From Serendipita indica DSM 11827 (lineage: Eukaryota > Basidiomycota > Agaricomycetes > Sebacinales > Serendipitaceae): a stretch of DNA of 64,000 nt. The DNA is taken from the NCBI GenBank assembly GCA_910890315.1, contig CAJVGD010000016.1, positions 186,001 to 250,000 on the forward strand. Direction: 5' to 3'. The notes under the pieces were generated by a model. The model did not search any database and was not told the DNA's origin. It saw nothing but the letters and a program-made list of their open reading frames with translations. Positions 36,973 through 50,200 of this stretch are shown here, in pieces (the stretch's first letter is position 1; each line of letters opens with the position of its first letter). Position numbers and translations under genes: made by a program.

Positions 36973-38738
36973 ATGCTCGCTGATCTCGACCATTTTGGTA
37001 AAAACTACAAGCACGACGAAGAGGCTCAGCGAAATCAGAAGCCATGGATGCTCACATGGCCTCAGATCAAACTCGTCCTCCTCGCCGGTGTCGGTTTCTT
37101 CCTCGACGCCTATGACCTGTGCGTAGATTCTAAATTTGTCGATTACATCATACTGATTGAGCCATAGGTTCATCATTAACCGTACGTCGCTGAATACCAA
37201 CTGTCACCCTTTTGTATCTCACTCTCGCACAGAGGTCGCACCAATGCTCGCCCAGGTTTACTTCCCTAAGACTGGTCTCCCTGCCCAACGTCAGGACTTG
37301 ATGAAGGCAGCTGCCAATATTGGTGCGTACCTTGCCTTCAACTCGTATTCGTTTGCTGACTCTCTCGCTAGGCTGCGTCGTTGGTCAAGTCATGTTCGGT
37401 GTTCTCGGTGATTCCTTCGGTCGCAAGTTTGTCTATGGAAAAGAGCTTATCCTCATCATCGTCGCCACCATCTTCCAAATGTCCGCACCCTCTCACTGGG
37501 ACGGCAACCGCGTCTTGACCTGGATCACCATCTGCCGTGTCTTCCTTGGTATTGGTATTGGTGGTGACTACCCAATGTCTGCTACTGTCGTCTCTGACCG
37601 TGCAAACATTCACCGCCGAGGCACCCTCCTGTGCTTCATCTTTGCCAACCAAGGTTGGGGATCCTTTGTCGGCTCACTCGTCACGATTGTTACCATCTCC
37701 GGATTCAAGCACCGTCTCAAGAGCGGCCACACCCACGACGTTGACAAGGCCTGGCGTATCCTCATCGGCCTCTCGCTCATCCCAGCCTTTGGTACTCTCT
37801 ACCAGCGCCTCACCCTCCCAGAGTCACGCAAATTTGAGCTCACTCGTGATGCTGCAAGCTCTTCGACTGTGGCTATCGACAAGAAGGATCACGATGCCAC
37901 CCACGAGGTCAAGGACGCTCCTGAGTCGGAAAAATCGTCGCCAAAGGTCACCCCCGCTGACGCTATCGACGACGACCGCCATGGTGTGATTGCGAGCAAA
38001 AAAGCACACTGGCAAGAGTTTGTTGCGTACTTCTCGACCTGGAACCACTTCCGCAACTTGCTCGGTTCCATGCTCGGTTGGTTCTTGGTCGATATTGCAT
38101 TCTACGGCATCAACGTACGTCTCTGTGGACTGGGTTTAATCTTGTATTAACGAGCGTCTCAGTTGAACCAATCTGTCGTGCTCGCCCAGATCGGCTTTGC
38201 GGGCAAGACAGGCGACGTCTACGACAAACTCTTCCAGCTCGCCACCGGAAACATCATCGTCACAGCTCTCGGCTTCCTCCCAGGCTACTACTTCACCCTC
38301 TTCCTCATCGACATTGTCGGCCGCAAAAAGCTGCAGTTTATGGGCTTCATCATGTCCGGTCTCTTCCTCGCCATCTTGGCAGGTGAGATTGACCACATTG
38401 GCAAGGGCCCACTCCTCGCATGCTTTACCTTTATGCAATTCTTCTTCAACTTTGGCGCCAACACGACCACGTTCATCGTCGCTGCTGAACTCTTCCCGAC
38501 CCGCATTCGTGCCTCTGCGCACGGTATCTCTGCTGCCGCTGGCAAGTGCGGTGCTATCTTGTCTTCGCTCGTCTTCAACCAGCTCAAGGCAAAGATTGGC
38601 ACCAGCGCCGTCCTCTGGATCTTCTTCTCGACCTGTATCCTCGGCTTCATCTCCACCTTCCTCATCGACGAGACTATGGGTGTCGATCCAGACGAGAAGG
38701 ATCTCGAGGAGCGCCGCGCTCGTGGTGAGATTCCCTGA
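36973..38738 (+). CDS. PHO84: high-affinity phosphate:H+ symporter, PHO84 type, copy 2
   Basis: Five exons (36973-37118, 37168-37181, 37233-37322, 37372-38114, 38163-38738) give 522 residues. Exons 1, 2, 3 and 5 have the same lengths as in copy 1 (146, 14, 90 and 576 nt). The full PHO84 signature set is present: FFLDAYDLF, FGVLGDSFGRK, LGIGIGGDYPMSATVVSDRA, LPESRKFELT, LPGYYFTLFLIDIVGRKK and FNFGANTTTFIVAAELFPTR. Codons are more C-ending than in copy 1, as expected of a highly expressed gene. The start context (CACCATG) is good. This is probably the main transporter, inducible by phosphate limitation. Confidence 0.94.
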
Positions 38739-40010
38739 GCTTCCCGGTCTCTTGCTTCTCCCTGGAATTTTTTAGCGCTTTCGATAGATGATCTGCGCCT
38801 CTAATCTTTCGCCACTCTTTGTACTTTACGCATCTACGACTGCATGAATGAGATACATTAATGTAGCCACACCAAGTCCGTGCTCCATATGGAGTCTTAG
38901 TCGTTTCCGCCGAATAAAAGTGCAGCGAAGGCAGCTCCGCTGAGCTGAGCGGTGCAACTGGCGCGGGGAAACACCACCACGTATGTGGGCGTAGCATGAC
39001 TGACTTTTTTTCTCTTTTGTTCGAACTATTTGATATATGAGCCTATTTACACTCTCTCAAATCGCTGAACGGGCGTTGGCTGATCAAATGACATGACCGC
39101 GTCGGTGTCTAGGTTTGTAGTTTGACATTCGCCTTTCCGCCAGGTTGGCCCTCAATATGCTTGAGCCTGTGGTACAAATACACTGAGCACGGCTACTGTG
39201 ATGAATACAACACACTATTCAACACCCTCGAGCGGACGTCCTCCCCTACTGACATGCGAACAGACCCTGTTCAACTGCCCGGGGCTCGACGAAGCGCGAC
39301 ACATCATATACAAGGCTTCACCGCGTCGATACCTTGAGACCTTCTTCTACAATAGAGAGCAGATTCGCCGCTGATAGAGCTCAGCGGCTGCTCACAGGCA
39401 TTTGGCAAGAGCGTACCAATATCCATGAAAACTGGAATGCAACGAACAGCTCTTCTCCAAGCACACGTGTTGATCAATATACAAGCATTCAAACCCAAGA
39501 CGTCGAGTACATGACACTGCTGGGCGAAAACCCTGGTTGTCCAGAGCCTCGGGAGTACGAGAGCACATTATACAATGACGAAAATAGATCCAAAATGAGA
39601 TATTCGACCATTGATGGCAGAGAACTCCGTGCCATGGTGTACAAAGGCAGCAGCGGAGACCATCTGGTTCCAAGGCGAGCACGGAGGCTCCTCGAACAGC
39701 GCCTTATATAGGGTTCCCTGTTTGGTTCCTTCTGCTATGGGAAGAGGCAATAAACTTCTCAGCGGGCAAAGGTACGACACTGGTCATAGTGATAAAGCCA
39801 ACAGGATTTAGAAGCCACTGGCAAAGTACGCTCCAGACACACCTCCTGATAGATAAAATTTGACTTGAATACATCGTTTGCGGTCTAAGACTTAGTAAAC
39901 AGTTGAAATGAGGAAATGAGTTTACGAGCTGGTCAATATTATGGCATAAATTTGAGCTATCTATGATTCGTTCGACTAATTTACCAATATTTCACTACTG
40001 TTCTTTGATA
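38739..40010. other. 1.3-kb stretch without a clear gene; possible retroelement tail
   Basis: A plus-strand frame at about 39245-39364 reads LFNCPGLDEARHIIYKA and ends YNREQIRR before a stop. It resembles the Cys/His tail that follows reverse transcriptase in many LINEs, but the match is short. An open frame of about 125 codons at 39334-39711 has no recognised motif. Confidence 0.3.
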
Positions 40011-40576
40011 CTAAAGTCTTCTACCTGACGAAGGGCCTCCAGGGGATCCATAGCGGTAAGCGAGATCCGCAAAGTTTGTAGCAGGTGGCTTTCCACTTGG
40101 AACAGTCTTTACAGGATCGCGAGGTTTGCCTTTCTCCGGCTTGGCCGTGTCTGTGGATCCTGCCTCCGACGAAGCTACCCCTGAGTCGCCGCTCGAAAGG
40201 GTCTGATTCGTGTCTGCAGATGAACGCGGTTTATCGTCACGTTGCTTGAAAAGAGTCTTGATCAAGCTCCGTTTTCCAGAAGTAGAGGCAGACGCCGCCG
40301 TGTTTGACGAGCTTCCTGTGGAGGGACGTTTCTCGCTTTTAGAGCGCGAAAGGAGTGAAAAGCGGGACGTGGAGACAAGTGTCGAAGTACGAGAGAGAGT
40401 GGAAGGAGAGTTTGACTCGGTTTCAAACTCTTCCTCAAGTGAAGGGTCGTTGGCTCGAGAGATTGGTTGTGTGCGCGTGTTGCTGAGCGACGAGCTGTTG
40501 GAGGAAGGTACATCCTGGGTTGAGCCCTGTGTGTTCAATCGACCATTAGAGGCAGGGTCCGCGCTTGGTTGACTCA
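40011..40576 (-). CDS. Ser-rich disordered protein of unknown function
   Basis: Single exon, 188 residues from the ATG at 40576 (MSQPSADPASNGRL). About a quarter of the residues are Ser, with Thr, Asn and Pro next. A central basic patch (SGKRSLIKTLFKQRDDKPR) and a conserved-looking end (NFADLAYRYGSPGGPSSGRR) are the only structured parts. There is no signal peptide, helix or domain. Multiple SP/TP and RSxS contexts suggest phosphorylation. The frame stays open upstream to 40754, so an earlier start or a 5' exon is possible. Confidence 0.55.
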
Positions 40577-41584
40577 TAGCGGTAGATAGAGTGGCCTTTT
40601 CGACGAGGAGAGGGAAGAAGTTCCAGTGATACTGATAAGTCTTTTGATCTAATAACTCTGACTTATATACACAAGATGCTGGATCAAAGCGCAGACGCCA
40701 GTCTTGATCGTACGAATGATTGCGTACCAGTACCTGATGCGGCGCAGTCAGCACAGTTTCAACGAGTCACTTGGGTAATTTGGTGCGGTCATTGACTCAG
40801 AATCACGAAGCTTGAACCCCTCCAACTGACAGATCCATCTGACAATTAATGACTCTAATAGCTGCTCTTAGTCGGATTAGGAGCGCATTAGTAATCGACT
40901 CCCTGCTTCAATTTAGTAGGCAGCTGTTACTTCAACTGGGAAGATGGCCGAGCGCCAGAACACTAGTGACATCTGGATACAGCAGGTGGGAAGCTTCGGC
41001 AGAGTCATTGCGCCGCCTCTCCGGTAGATTATGCACAAAAAACGTCGAAATAGAACGAGAGGGGTCGAGCATGTGGGTCGACTGCGTCGGAGCCGGGCAC
41101 CCCATGTGGACGCGGTGGCCGTTGGCCTGAGTCCGCCGAACTATGTCGGCATAGTCATGGTGAGCTTAAGGACGCAACGTAGCTGGCCAATGATAGTTTT
41201 GAGTCAGTCTGAAGCCATCTTATACGAGATGTTTCAGTGTCCTGCGTTCTTAGGAGCCTGCCTTCGTATTGAGAATGTAGAATGTCCAGAATACATCGCT
41301 CCTCATAAATCCCGCTCTATTTGGCTTCTATTTCTGGGGACTCCACGATGTGACTGAGCATATCACCTCAACGTTTCTATATGCCGCATCCCAGCGTTCA
41401 TATTCCTACTCAGATAGGACGATTATCACCGTTATATCCGTAATATTGTTAAAGTCTCCCGAAGACCATCAGAGGGGAGAGAGACAGAGATATACCCTTA
41501 ATCCGTGCGCTTAGAAGGAGTATTCAGCCCATAACCCGGCCCGGAGCGTCACAGGTCGCCACTCATCGAAACTTGGCCGCTATC
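40577..41584. other. divergent intergenic region, Ser-rich gene and eIF3j gene
   Basis: About 1 kb between divergent starts. Short open frames here look like chance. No motif or repeat worth naming was found. Confidence 0.5.
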
Positions 41585-42581
41585 ATGTCCGACTGGGGTA
41601 AGTAGGAAGCCTCCTTGGCACCCATAATAGCTACCTAGGACTGTATGGGTGTATCTGACGTGCGTTAATGCTCAGATGGATCTGGCGATGAATCACGAGA
41701 AACGAAAAATAGACAGGGAGGTATAGGATCTGGCTCCAATGTACGTCAATGTTCTATACTAGTTTCTTTTATTCATCAGAACTCATACTCCACCCCTAAT
41801 TATATGATCCCACCCGCACAAACATCCAGGTTGATCCAACAGGCGGATCCGACGTGGAAGAAGCATCCAGCTCGACAAAGGCCTCTAATGCAAAGAAAAA
41901 AGCGTCGTTAAAGCAAAAGCTCGCCGAAAAGGAAGCCGCGCAAAAGAGACGATTGGAAAGTGGCCAAGAGGAAAAAGAGTACATGGACCTACGAGAGAAA
42001 TTCATGGACGAAAAGGAGATGCGACGCGTAATGCGTGAAAAGGAACTCGAAGCAGACTTGCGCAACGCGAGCGACCTCTTTGGCGATGCGTCTCTCGATG
42101 ACAAAAAGGCCACTTTGACAACGCGCGATACATCTAATACTGCAACATCAAGTACGAAAACAACACCTGAAATCCCAGCACATCTCAAGCCCTTCCTCAC
42201 ACTCCCCGCAAAGATTCAAACCAAAGCCGATTTTGAAGCCCTCTCAAAGGCAATCTACACGCACCTCATCAAGCCACACACCTCGAGCCCGCAGTATGGC
42301 GCCTTTGTCGAGATGCACGCGAGGACACTGTGTGGAACGCTCAGGGAGACTGAGACGCGCAAAGTCGCCAACGTCGTGGCGGGAGTGGCGACAGAAAAGG
42401 CAGCAGAGGCGCGTAAAGCGGCAAATGCGACGAAGAAAAAGGCGCAAGCGACTGCCGCGAGTAGCAAAGCAAAGTGCGTCCTGCCTCCTCTCACTTTTTC
42501 CGCCTGACTGTTGGTTGCAGGTACGATTTGAACACGTACGATGATGACGACTTTGGGAATAACCCAGACGACTTTATGTAG
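41585..42581 (+). CDS. HCR1: translation initiation factor eIF3 subunit j (HCR1)
   Basis: Four exons (41585-41597, 41676-41740, 41830-42473, 42521-42581) give 260 residues. eIF3j binds the 40S decoding centre, helps attach eIF3, and in yeast also acts with ABCE1 in recycling. Seen: MSDWDGSGDE at the N-terminus, the Lys/Glu-rich coiled coil KKKASLKQKLAEKEAAQKRR, LEADLRNASDLFG, the conserved core HLKPFLTLPAKIQTKADFEA with YGAFVEMHARTLC, and the acidic end YDDDDFGNNPDDFM. Exon 1 carries only 13 coding nucleotides. The stop is 69 bp from the convergent CYP51 stop, so the 3' UTRs very likely overlap. Confidence 0.9.
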
Positions 42582-42650
42582 TCAAAATACACATCAACTG
42601 CCAATATATTGCATCTATATCCAGAAACACGACATTCGTTAAATGTATGA

Positions 42651-44633
<1,983 letters not shown>

Positions 44634-45278
44634 TTTTGGTCTCCTCTCTGGATTCGTCTACTCTGATAATAATACGATTACTGGCCGCGGTATTTAGGAA
44701 AAGTAGAGGGAATGGACGGGGCCAAGGAGCGGTGGGACAAATTTATAGAGCACATCGAACGACTCGACAAGTACGCCATGGCTCAATTCGGAAAGTCGTC
44801 CCACCCGGCAACACCGTGAGACAATTGGAATTTTACAAGCGTCTACTGGACGATCTAGACGCCCGTCAAGAGGACTCGCCACCCCCAGACTGATCCAGAA
44901 ACACCACGCACACAGTCTGAGACAAAAGTTCGCCATGTATTCATCTCAAAAAAAAAAAAGGGATACAACGACCTCGACAGCAATGAGTCGATTAGCAGCC
45001 ACCGGACAAGAGCCACTCTGACCACATCACTACGTGCGAGACGATGGGGGGACGCAGGGGGGGAAGAGGGAGGGAGGTGGTAGTGGTGGTGGTAAGGAGC
45101 GATAGACCAGTTGGTGGGGAGCAGACGGACGACAAGAAATAGGGGGGACGGCTGTTCCAAGGTCAACAAAAAAAAGGGCGACAGCAAGAAAGGTAAAAGT
45201 CGGGATGATCGCCAGCAGCGACGAAAGAAAGGCAAGATAAGATAGGGATGGTCGTAGCGGCGATGTGTGCGCACGCGT
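44634..45278. other. region between CYP51 start and bHLH stop, with a G-rich tract
   Basis: Contains an A11 run at 44948-44958 and a G-rich stretch at 45045-45080. A short plus-strand frame from 44712 is discussed in the findings. Confidence 0.5.
45045..45080 (+). other. G-quadruplex-type motif
   Basis: Runs of 6, 7, 3 and 3 Gs separated by 1-5 bases lie on the plus strand, followed by more GG steps. This meets the usual G3+N1-7 rule. It lies downstream of the bHLH stop, so it is C-rich in that transcript. Confidence 0.6.
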
Positions 45279-46708
45279 CTAGTACGTGGGCACGGTGACG
45301 CTCGGTCTACGGCTCTGTGGCTGCGAATGCCCAGGCGAGAGCGAAACGCTATGAGGCGGAGAAGGCGGCATCGTCATGCCCATATTGAGTCCGCTCATAT
45401 TCATCGGCATACCAAAACCCAACCCCATCATGTTATTCGCACCATACGCGAATTGGTGGTCGACGGGCGATGAGCTCAGAATGTTCAAATCGGTCGTGCT
45501 CGAAAAATGCGACGAGCCCTCGCTGACAGACGAGTTGTCGTCTTCGCCATTTACGCTGCCATTGCGTCCTCCAGCCGTCGGCTTGAACATGCCGATCGGA
45601 GATCCGTTGTAAGGTGAGCCGGACAAAAAGGCAGAGTTGGCGGCGGTCGCATAGGCATTGGTAGACTTGATACCGTGCGCAGATCCAGGAGGCGTCACGG
45701 CAATGGCCTTTTGCGACCAGGTTTGCTGACCGTTGAACATGAGGCTATTGTCACCGTTTGCGTACATCTCTGCGCCAAAGAGATTGGCAGTCTCGGGGTA
45801 CATGTACTGCTGTGGCAAATGGTGCGGGGGTGGCGAGGGTTGCTGCTGGTTGAGGGGCGTCGCGTAGCGGGCGAGCTGTTGTTGTTGCTGCTGCTGTTGA
45901 GCGCGAGCCATGACAGCCTTTTGCTGTTCGTAAAGCTGCTGTTGCTGAGCGACAAGTTGCTGTTGTTGCTGCTGCTGCTGTTGTTGTTGTTGTTGCTGAA
46001 GAGCATTGTTGACCTTGTGGTTGACGGTCGGGAGCGCCATTGAAATCGACGTCGGATATGGGTGGGCCGAGTCGGGGCTGATGAGCGCTTCCTCGTCTGC
46101 GCCGTCCTCGTTATAATCGTCGTCCTCAAACTGTCCCTCGGGCATATCAAACGACCGACGGCTTCCAGCTCCGACTCCGTTGTTCATCATTGCAAGTTCC
46201 ATCTCTGCGAGTTCCTCCTCAACTTGGACATTGATAAGGGTGACAAACTCGGACGAGCGAATTGGCTCTTCGACGCGCGGGAGCGAGTTGCGTTGGCGCC
46301 ACTCGTTGAGCTCCTGGCGAAGCGCAATATTCTCGGCGTTGAGGAGACGAACTTCGCGTGCAGCAAGGATGCGTGCACGGCGTTGGTTGTTGATAAGCGC
46401 AATGGAAGAGTTGACAATTGCGCTCTTGGATGGACGACGGACGGCTGCGAGGTTGGGAAGAATCGCTGCGAGGTCCTATTTGACATTTAGTATTATAAAC
46501 GAATAAACCGATAGATAATACTCACGAGGAACCTGCCATTTAACGTCTCACGGCGGGCGCGCTCGACGGCGTTGTGGGTGGCACGGCGTTCAGCAGTGTT
46601 TGCGCGACGAGAAGCGCGCTTTGTGGGTGCTGAAGCGGGTCCAGAGGAGGATTGAAGGGTAGCATCTGCCTTTAATTCAGCAGAAGGGCTAGCGGAGGGG
46701 ATCGACAT
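45279..46708 (-). CDS. bHLH transcription factor with poly-Gln tracts
   Basis: Two exons (46526-46708, 45279-46475) give 459 residues. The basic region and first helix (RRATHNAVERARRETLNGRF) are split from loop and helix 2 (LAAILPNLAAVRRPSKSAIV, SSIALINNQRR) by a 50-nt intron. The basic region has the H-E-R pattern (H..VER.RR) of E-box (CANNTG) binders. Helix 2 runs into a heptad-like stretch (RLLNAENIALRQELNEWRQR), so dimerisation is likely. The second half is low complexity: an acidic patch (FEDDDYNEDGADEEALI), Gln runs of 14 and 8, Asn/Met/Gly-rich segments and a Ser/Pro-rich end. These look like activation or condensate-forming regions. Targets unknown. Confidence 0.88.
45870..46000 (-). 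repeat. CAG/CAA trinucleotide tracts encoding poly-Gln
   Basis: Mixed CAG/CAA (read on the minus strand) at about 45957-45998 and 45875-45898, separated by a Gln-rich linker. The mixed codons should slow replication slippage, yet length differences among strains would be expected. Confidence 0.75.
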
Positions 46709-47289
46709 GGTTGTCAAATCAAAAAGATAAAGGACAAGATTAAAGTTGTAGAAGAATGTTGTAGAGTTTGGGCGTGCGTAGGCCTTTGAGCGAGTGAACT
46801 CGAGCTCGGAGGGAGGCAATTACGACGGGATACAAAGGGGTTGGCGAAGTCCCTTGATAAAGTGAAGAAGAATGCCTTGGGGTCGCGAGTAAACTAGTAA
46901 ACATGGATATCGTCAGCATATAGCCAGCCATCAGCGGTGGGAAGTGCAGCGTAGCGTCCCTTGGCGCCGAGAAAATTCACAAAAATTCGGAGAGCAGCCA
47001 GGGAGGAGGAGAATAGTGTAGAAAAGAGAGACGTACACTCAAGCGGTATCCCTTGGACGAGGATGTGCGGAGGCGAAAGAGATTGAGGGGTGGGTGAAAG
47101 ACCAACCTTGAGTTCGAGTTTGTTACTTATGCGGCCGCTCAACCCCCAATTCAATTGTCAGCAGCCCCCCGGCGCCCATTCTCGCGCATTCCCGGTCACC
47201 ACCTGTGACCGGATAGCCGGTCGTATCGCCTCAGGGCCGCCGTCAACAACGATGGAGAACATACGCGATCTATTAACTTGTTACAACCG
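46709..47289. other. upstream region of the bHLH gene, to the paladin stop
   Basis: About 580 bp. It likely holds the bHLH promoter and leader. GTACGT donors on the minus strand near 47030 hint at a 5' UTR intron. No coding gene seen. Confidence 0.4.
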
Positions 47290-50200
47290 TCAATCAAGAC
47301 TCCGCCGCCCAAGCAACGTCCGAATCTCCCTCCGCTGCTCCAGCCAGGATGGAAACGTAGGCATCGTCTCCTCGACACGCAGTCGCATTTCCACCAGGTA
47401 GTTTGCAAACACAATCAACGTCCCGTACCGGTATAGATAGTTGATCCCCACGTCCAGTATTGCATTGTACTTGCTGGGAGACCGGCTCCGGTCAATGGCC
47501 GCCACCTTGAGCTTGTAGCTACACCGAGGGATCGGAGTCCACAAGTAAAAGTGGAGTGTGGGATAGCCGAGAGCAAGCGAGAGGTTTAGTGCCATCATAT
47601 CATTGATACCAGCAGAGCTATACGCACTCGAACACCGCCCGCCTCAAATTCTGCACGCTTTCCATGCGATCAATCGATGCGTCCGCCAGCCGTTTGGCGA
47701 GTTTCCCATGAGACAGCAAGCCGACAAGTTGCAGGATAATTTTGTATTCGCCTAGATTGCTTCGTGTTAGACTCTTTTCTCGGCACCGGAAATCGTAAAT
47801 GGCCGGGACCGTTACGCACCGTTCAGGTAGGCCTCCTCCTCTGACACACCGTCCGTCATAATAAAGGCCTCTTGTGTTCCTGATTCGTCCGTCGTTGCGC
47901 TCTCCATCCGATAGTCGCCATAGAGAATCGTTGCCACCAAGCTCGCGCAGACCATACCCGTCGTTGTTCGACCACGGCCCATTTGACAGTTGAAGATGAG
48001 GTCCGTTGCGGAACCTAAGCCAACCTTTACTCGCTCCAAAATCTAGGCACGCTCGTCAGATCGCGGAGGCAGTGTCTAACGCATCGACCTACTATTGCCA
48101 TGCTCTCGGGTAGCGGCGCCTGTTCATCAGTCTGCCAATCCGCCATCAATGCCCAACGTCTCGTTTAGCCACGATACACATACAATCGCCACTCGTGCAT
48201 AGTCCACCTCCCAAAGCCGTCAATAGCCGGTAACCGAGGATGAATATCGCTCACCTTGTAGCCCTCCTTGGTCACCATCTCAAACACGTCCTATCGCAGC
48301 TTAGTTTGGGGTCTCAAGGGTCAGAAGAGTAAACTCACCCTCGGGGTCATAATATCCTCCACGGAAACCGTCTCCCACTGAGGGGTAATGGTAAATTGAC
48401 CAGGGGAATCCTCAACCTCGTCATGGAGAAGAATTCTTCCTTGGCCAGCAAACACTTCCTTCTGTACATCCCGCTTGAGCGTCTGCTCCATACGCTCGAC
48501 GACGTCTGTCGTGATTCCGGTCGCTCTGGCACGTCGCGTAAGCCAATTTCTCCAAAACAGATCACTCTTACTCCATGTTTTGCAATGGCCGGTTGACTTG
48601 ACGAAGGACGTGAGGTCGTCCATTGACATAGAGGACCGGCTCCTCGCGAAGACTAGTCCAAAACGCGACGTTCGGTCCTTCTGGGGACGCACCAACCCGT
48701 TTGAGCGCACGACGCAATCTATTCAACGCATATTAGAGCCGCTACCTCGCCCCGAATTGGTAGCACGCGGTCGCGAGAAGGGATCTAGATGGAGAGAAGC
48801 GAAGAGACGCACCCTTCTGCGGTCGGCATACCGCTCCCACAGACATATTCGGTTCGAGCGTGAGTATAGTTTTGGGATTCGGCACCCGAGCCAGCCCACA
48901 ATACCAGAGGTATCCTCCTAAAGTTGGGCGAGCCTTCGATTCGTCTGATGGATGTGGTAGTCAGATGAAGTGCCACCACAAGATAGGGAGAATCGCCATC
49001 AAAAGGAATGACGACCCATCGATGCACCATGCGGGCCCGAAGTCGCAAGCAAGGTCACCATGTGGGTGGCCATAGATAACGTGATAACAGCCTATGCGAT
49101 GACATGTCGCGACGAAATGAAGGGGATAGGAAGAGCAAGTCGTGAGAAGTATCGTATGGCTAGGTACGTACTCGGGCAGGGACATCTTTTGGAGGTTGCT
49201 GAAAAAGTCCGACTTGAGAATGGTCGATGCTGACAGCACTGCGCCTGCACGATTCGCGACGATTCTTACGACTTCGTCGGGCATCGCTACGCCGTCGGAA
49301 ACCTCGACTCGTTCAAGCGGCTTGAGGGCGTTGGCATCGTCGACGTCGAGCTCTTTCTCAAACGTCTTGAACACTATAACGAGATTAGATATTTGATACA
49401 GCCAGATTTAGACTTACCTGGTCGGGCCTTGACAAAGTTTTCAAACGTTTCCAAGTCCCTCCAAGTATCTGGTTGCGTCACATTGAGATATGCTTGGAAA
49501 ATGATCAACTCGAAGTATTGTCGGAGATGATGCAACCCTTTCACGCTCTCCTTGCGCTTCTGTCGCTCGTCGACAGCTTCGTCTGCAGCTATTTTGGCGG
49601 ATTCGATGGCCTTGTGCAAATCAAATGTTTGGGAACACAGCTCTACAGCATTGTCGACGGAAAACTTGACCTCCAGTCCGCCCCGAATCACTCGTAGCAG
49701 GTCTCGAAGCACTAATTAGATGACTTTCCGTGGATGTATACTCACGTACTATTAATGACTTGATATGAAGGGCGCTGTTTGGACACCGTCTGCACCCTGT
49801 CGGAAATAGAAGTCATGGATGTAGAGAAGCGGAATCTCTCGTAGCCTGTCTGAGGGGTCTTGGGAGTTCGGCTCAGTTCGTTGCTCGATTGCACCCAATC
49901 CTGTATGAGCTTGATGACAATCTATTACTCTGTTAGTAAAGCTCAAGTGGACTTAGAGTACGCACAGCAGTTATGGTAGACCGTCGCTTTCCAAGTTGGC
50001 AGTTGACAATGATAGGCGTACGGGTGGTATGTGTTCGAATCACGACTTCCATAAGGCTGTTTATTGGTTAGTAGCGTCCTGAGAAATCTTTAATTGTCCC
50101 ACTCAGAAATGCTGCCAAGGGATCTCTGGTCAGACCAGGTCAAAAACGAAATGAGCGACGCACTCATGGAAATCTGGAGGACGTTCGCTTGTAATTGGAA

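Noticed and set aside
39334-39711. Possible gene of 125 codons
   Set aside because: There is no ATG at its start and no motif; it follows a suspected repeat fragment, so I did not list it as a gene.
45675-46043. Plus-strand frame with poly-Leu runs
   Set aside because: It is the complement of the poly-Gln tract of the bHLH gene, not a separate protein.
50030-50050. GTTCGAATC, which looks like a tRNA T-loop
   Set aside because: It lies in the paladin-like gene and I could not find matching acceptor, D and anticodon arms around it.
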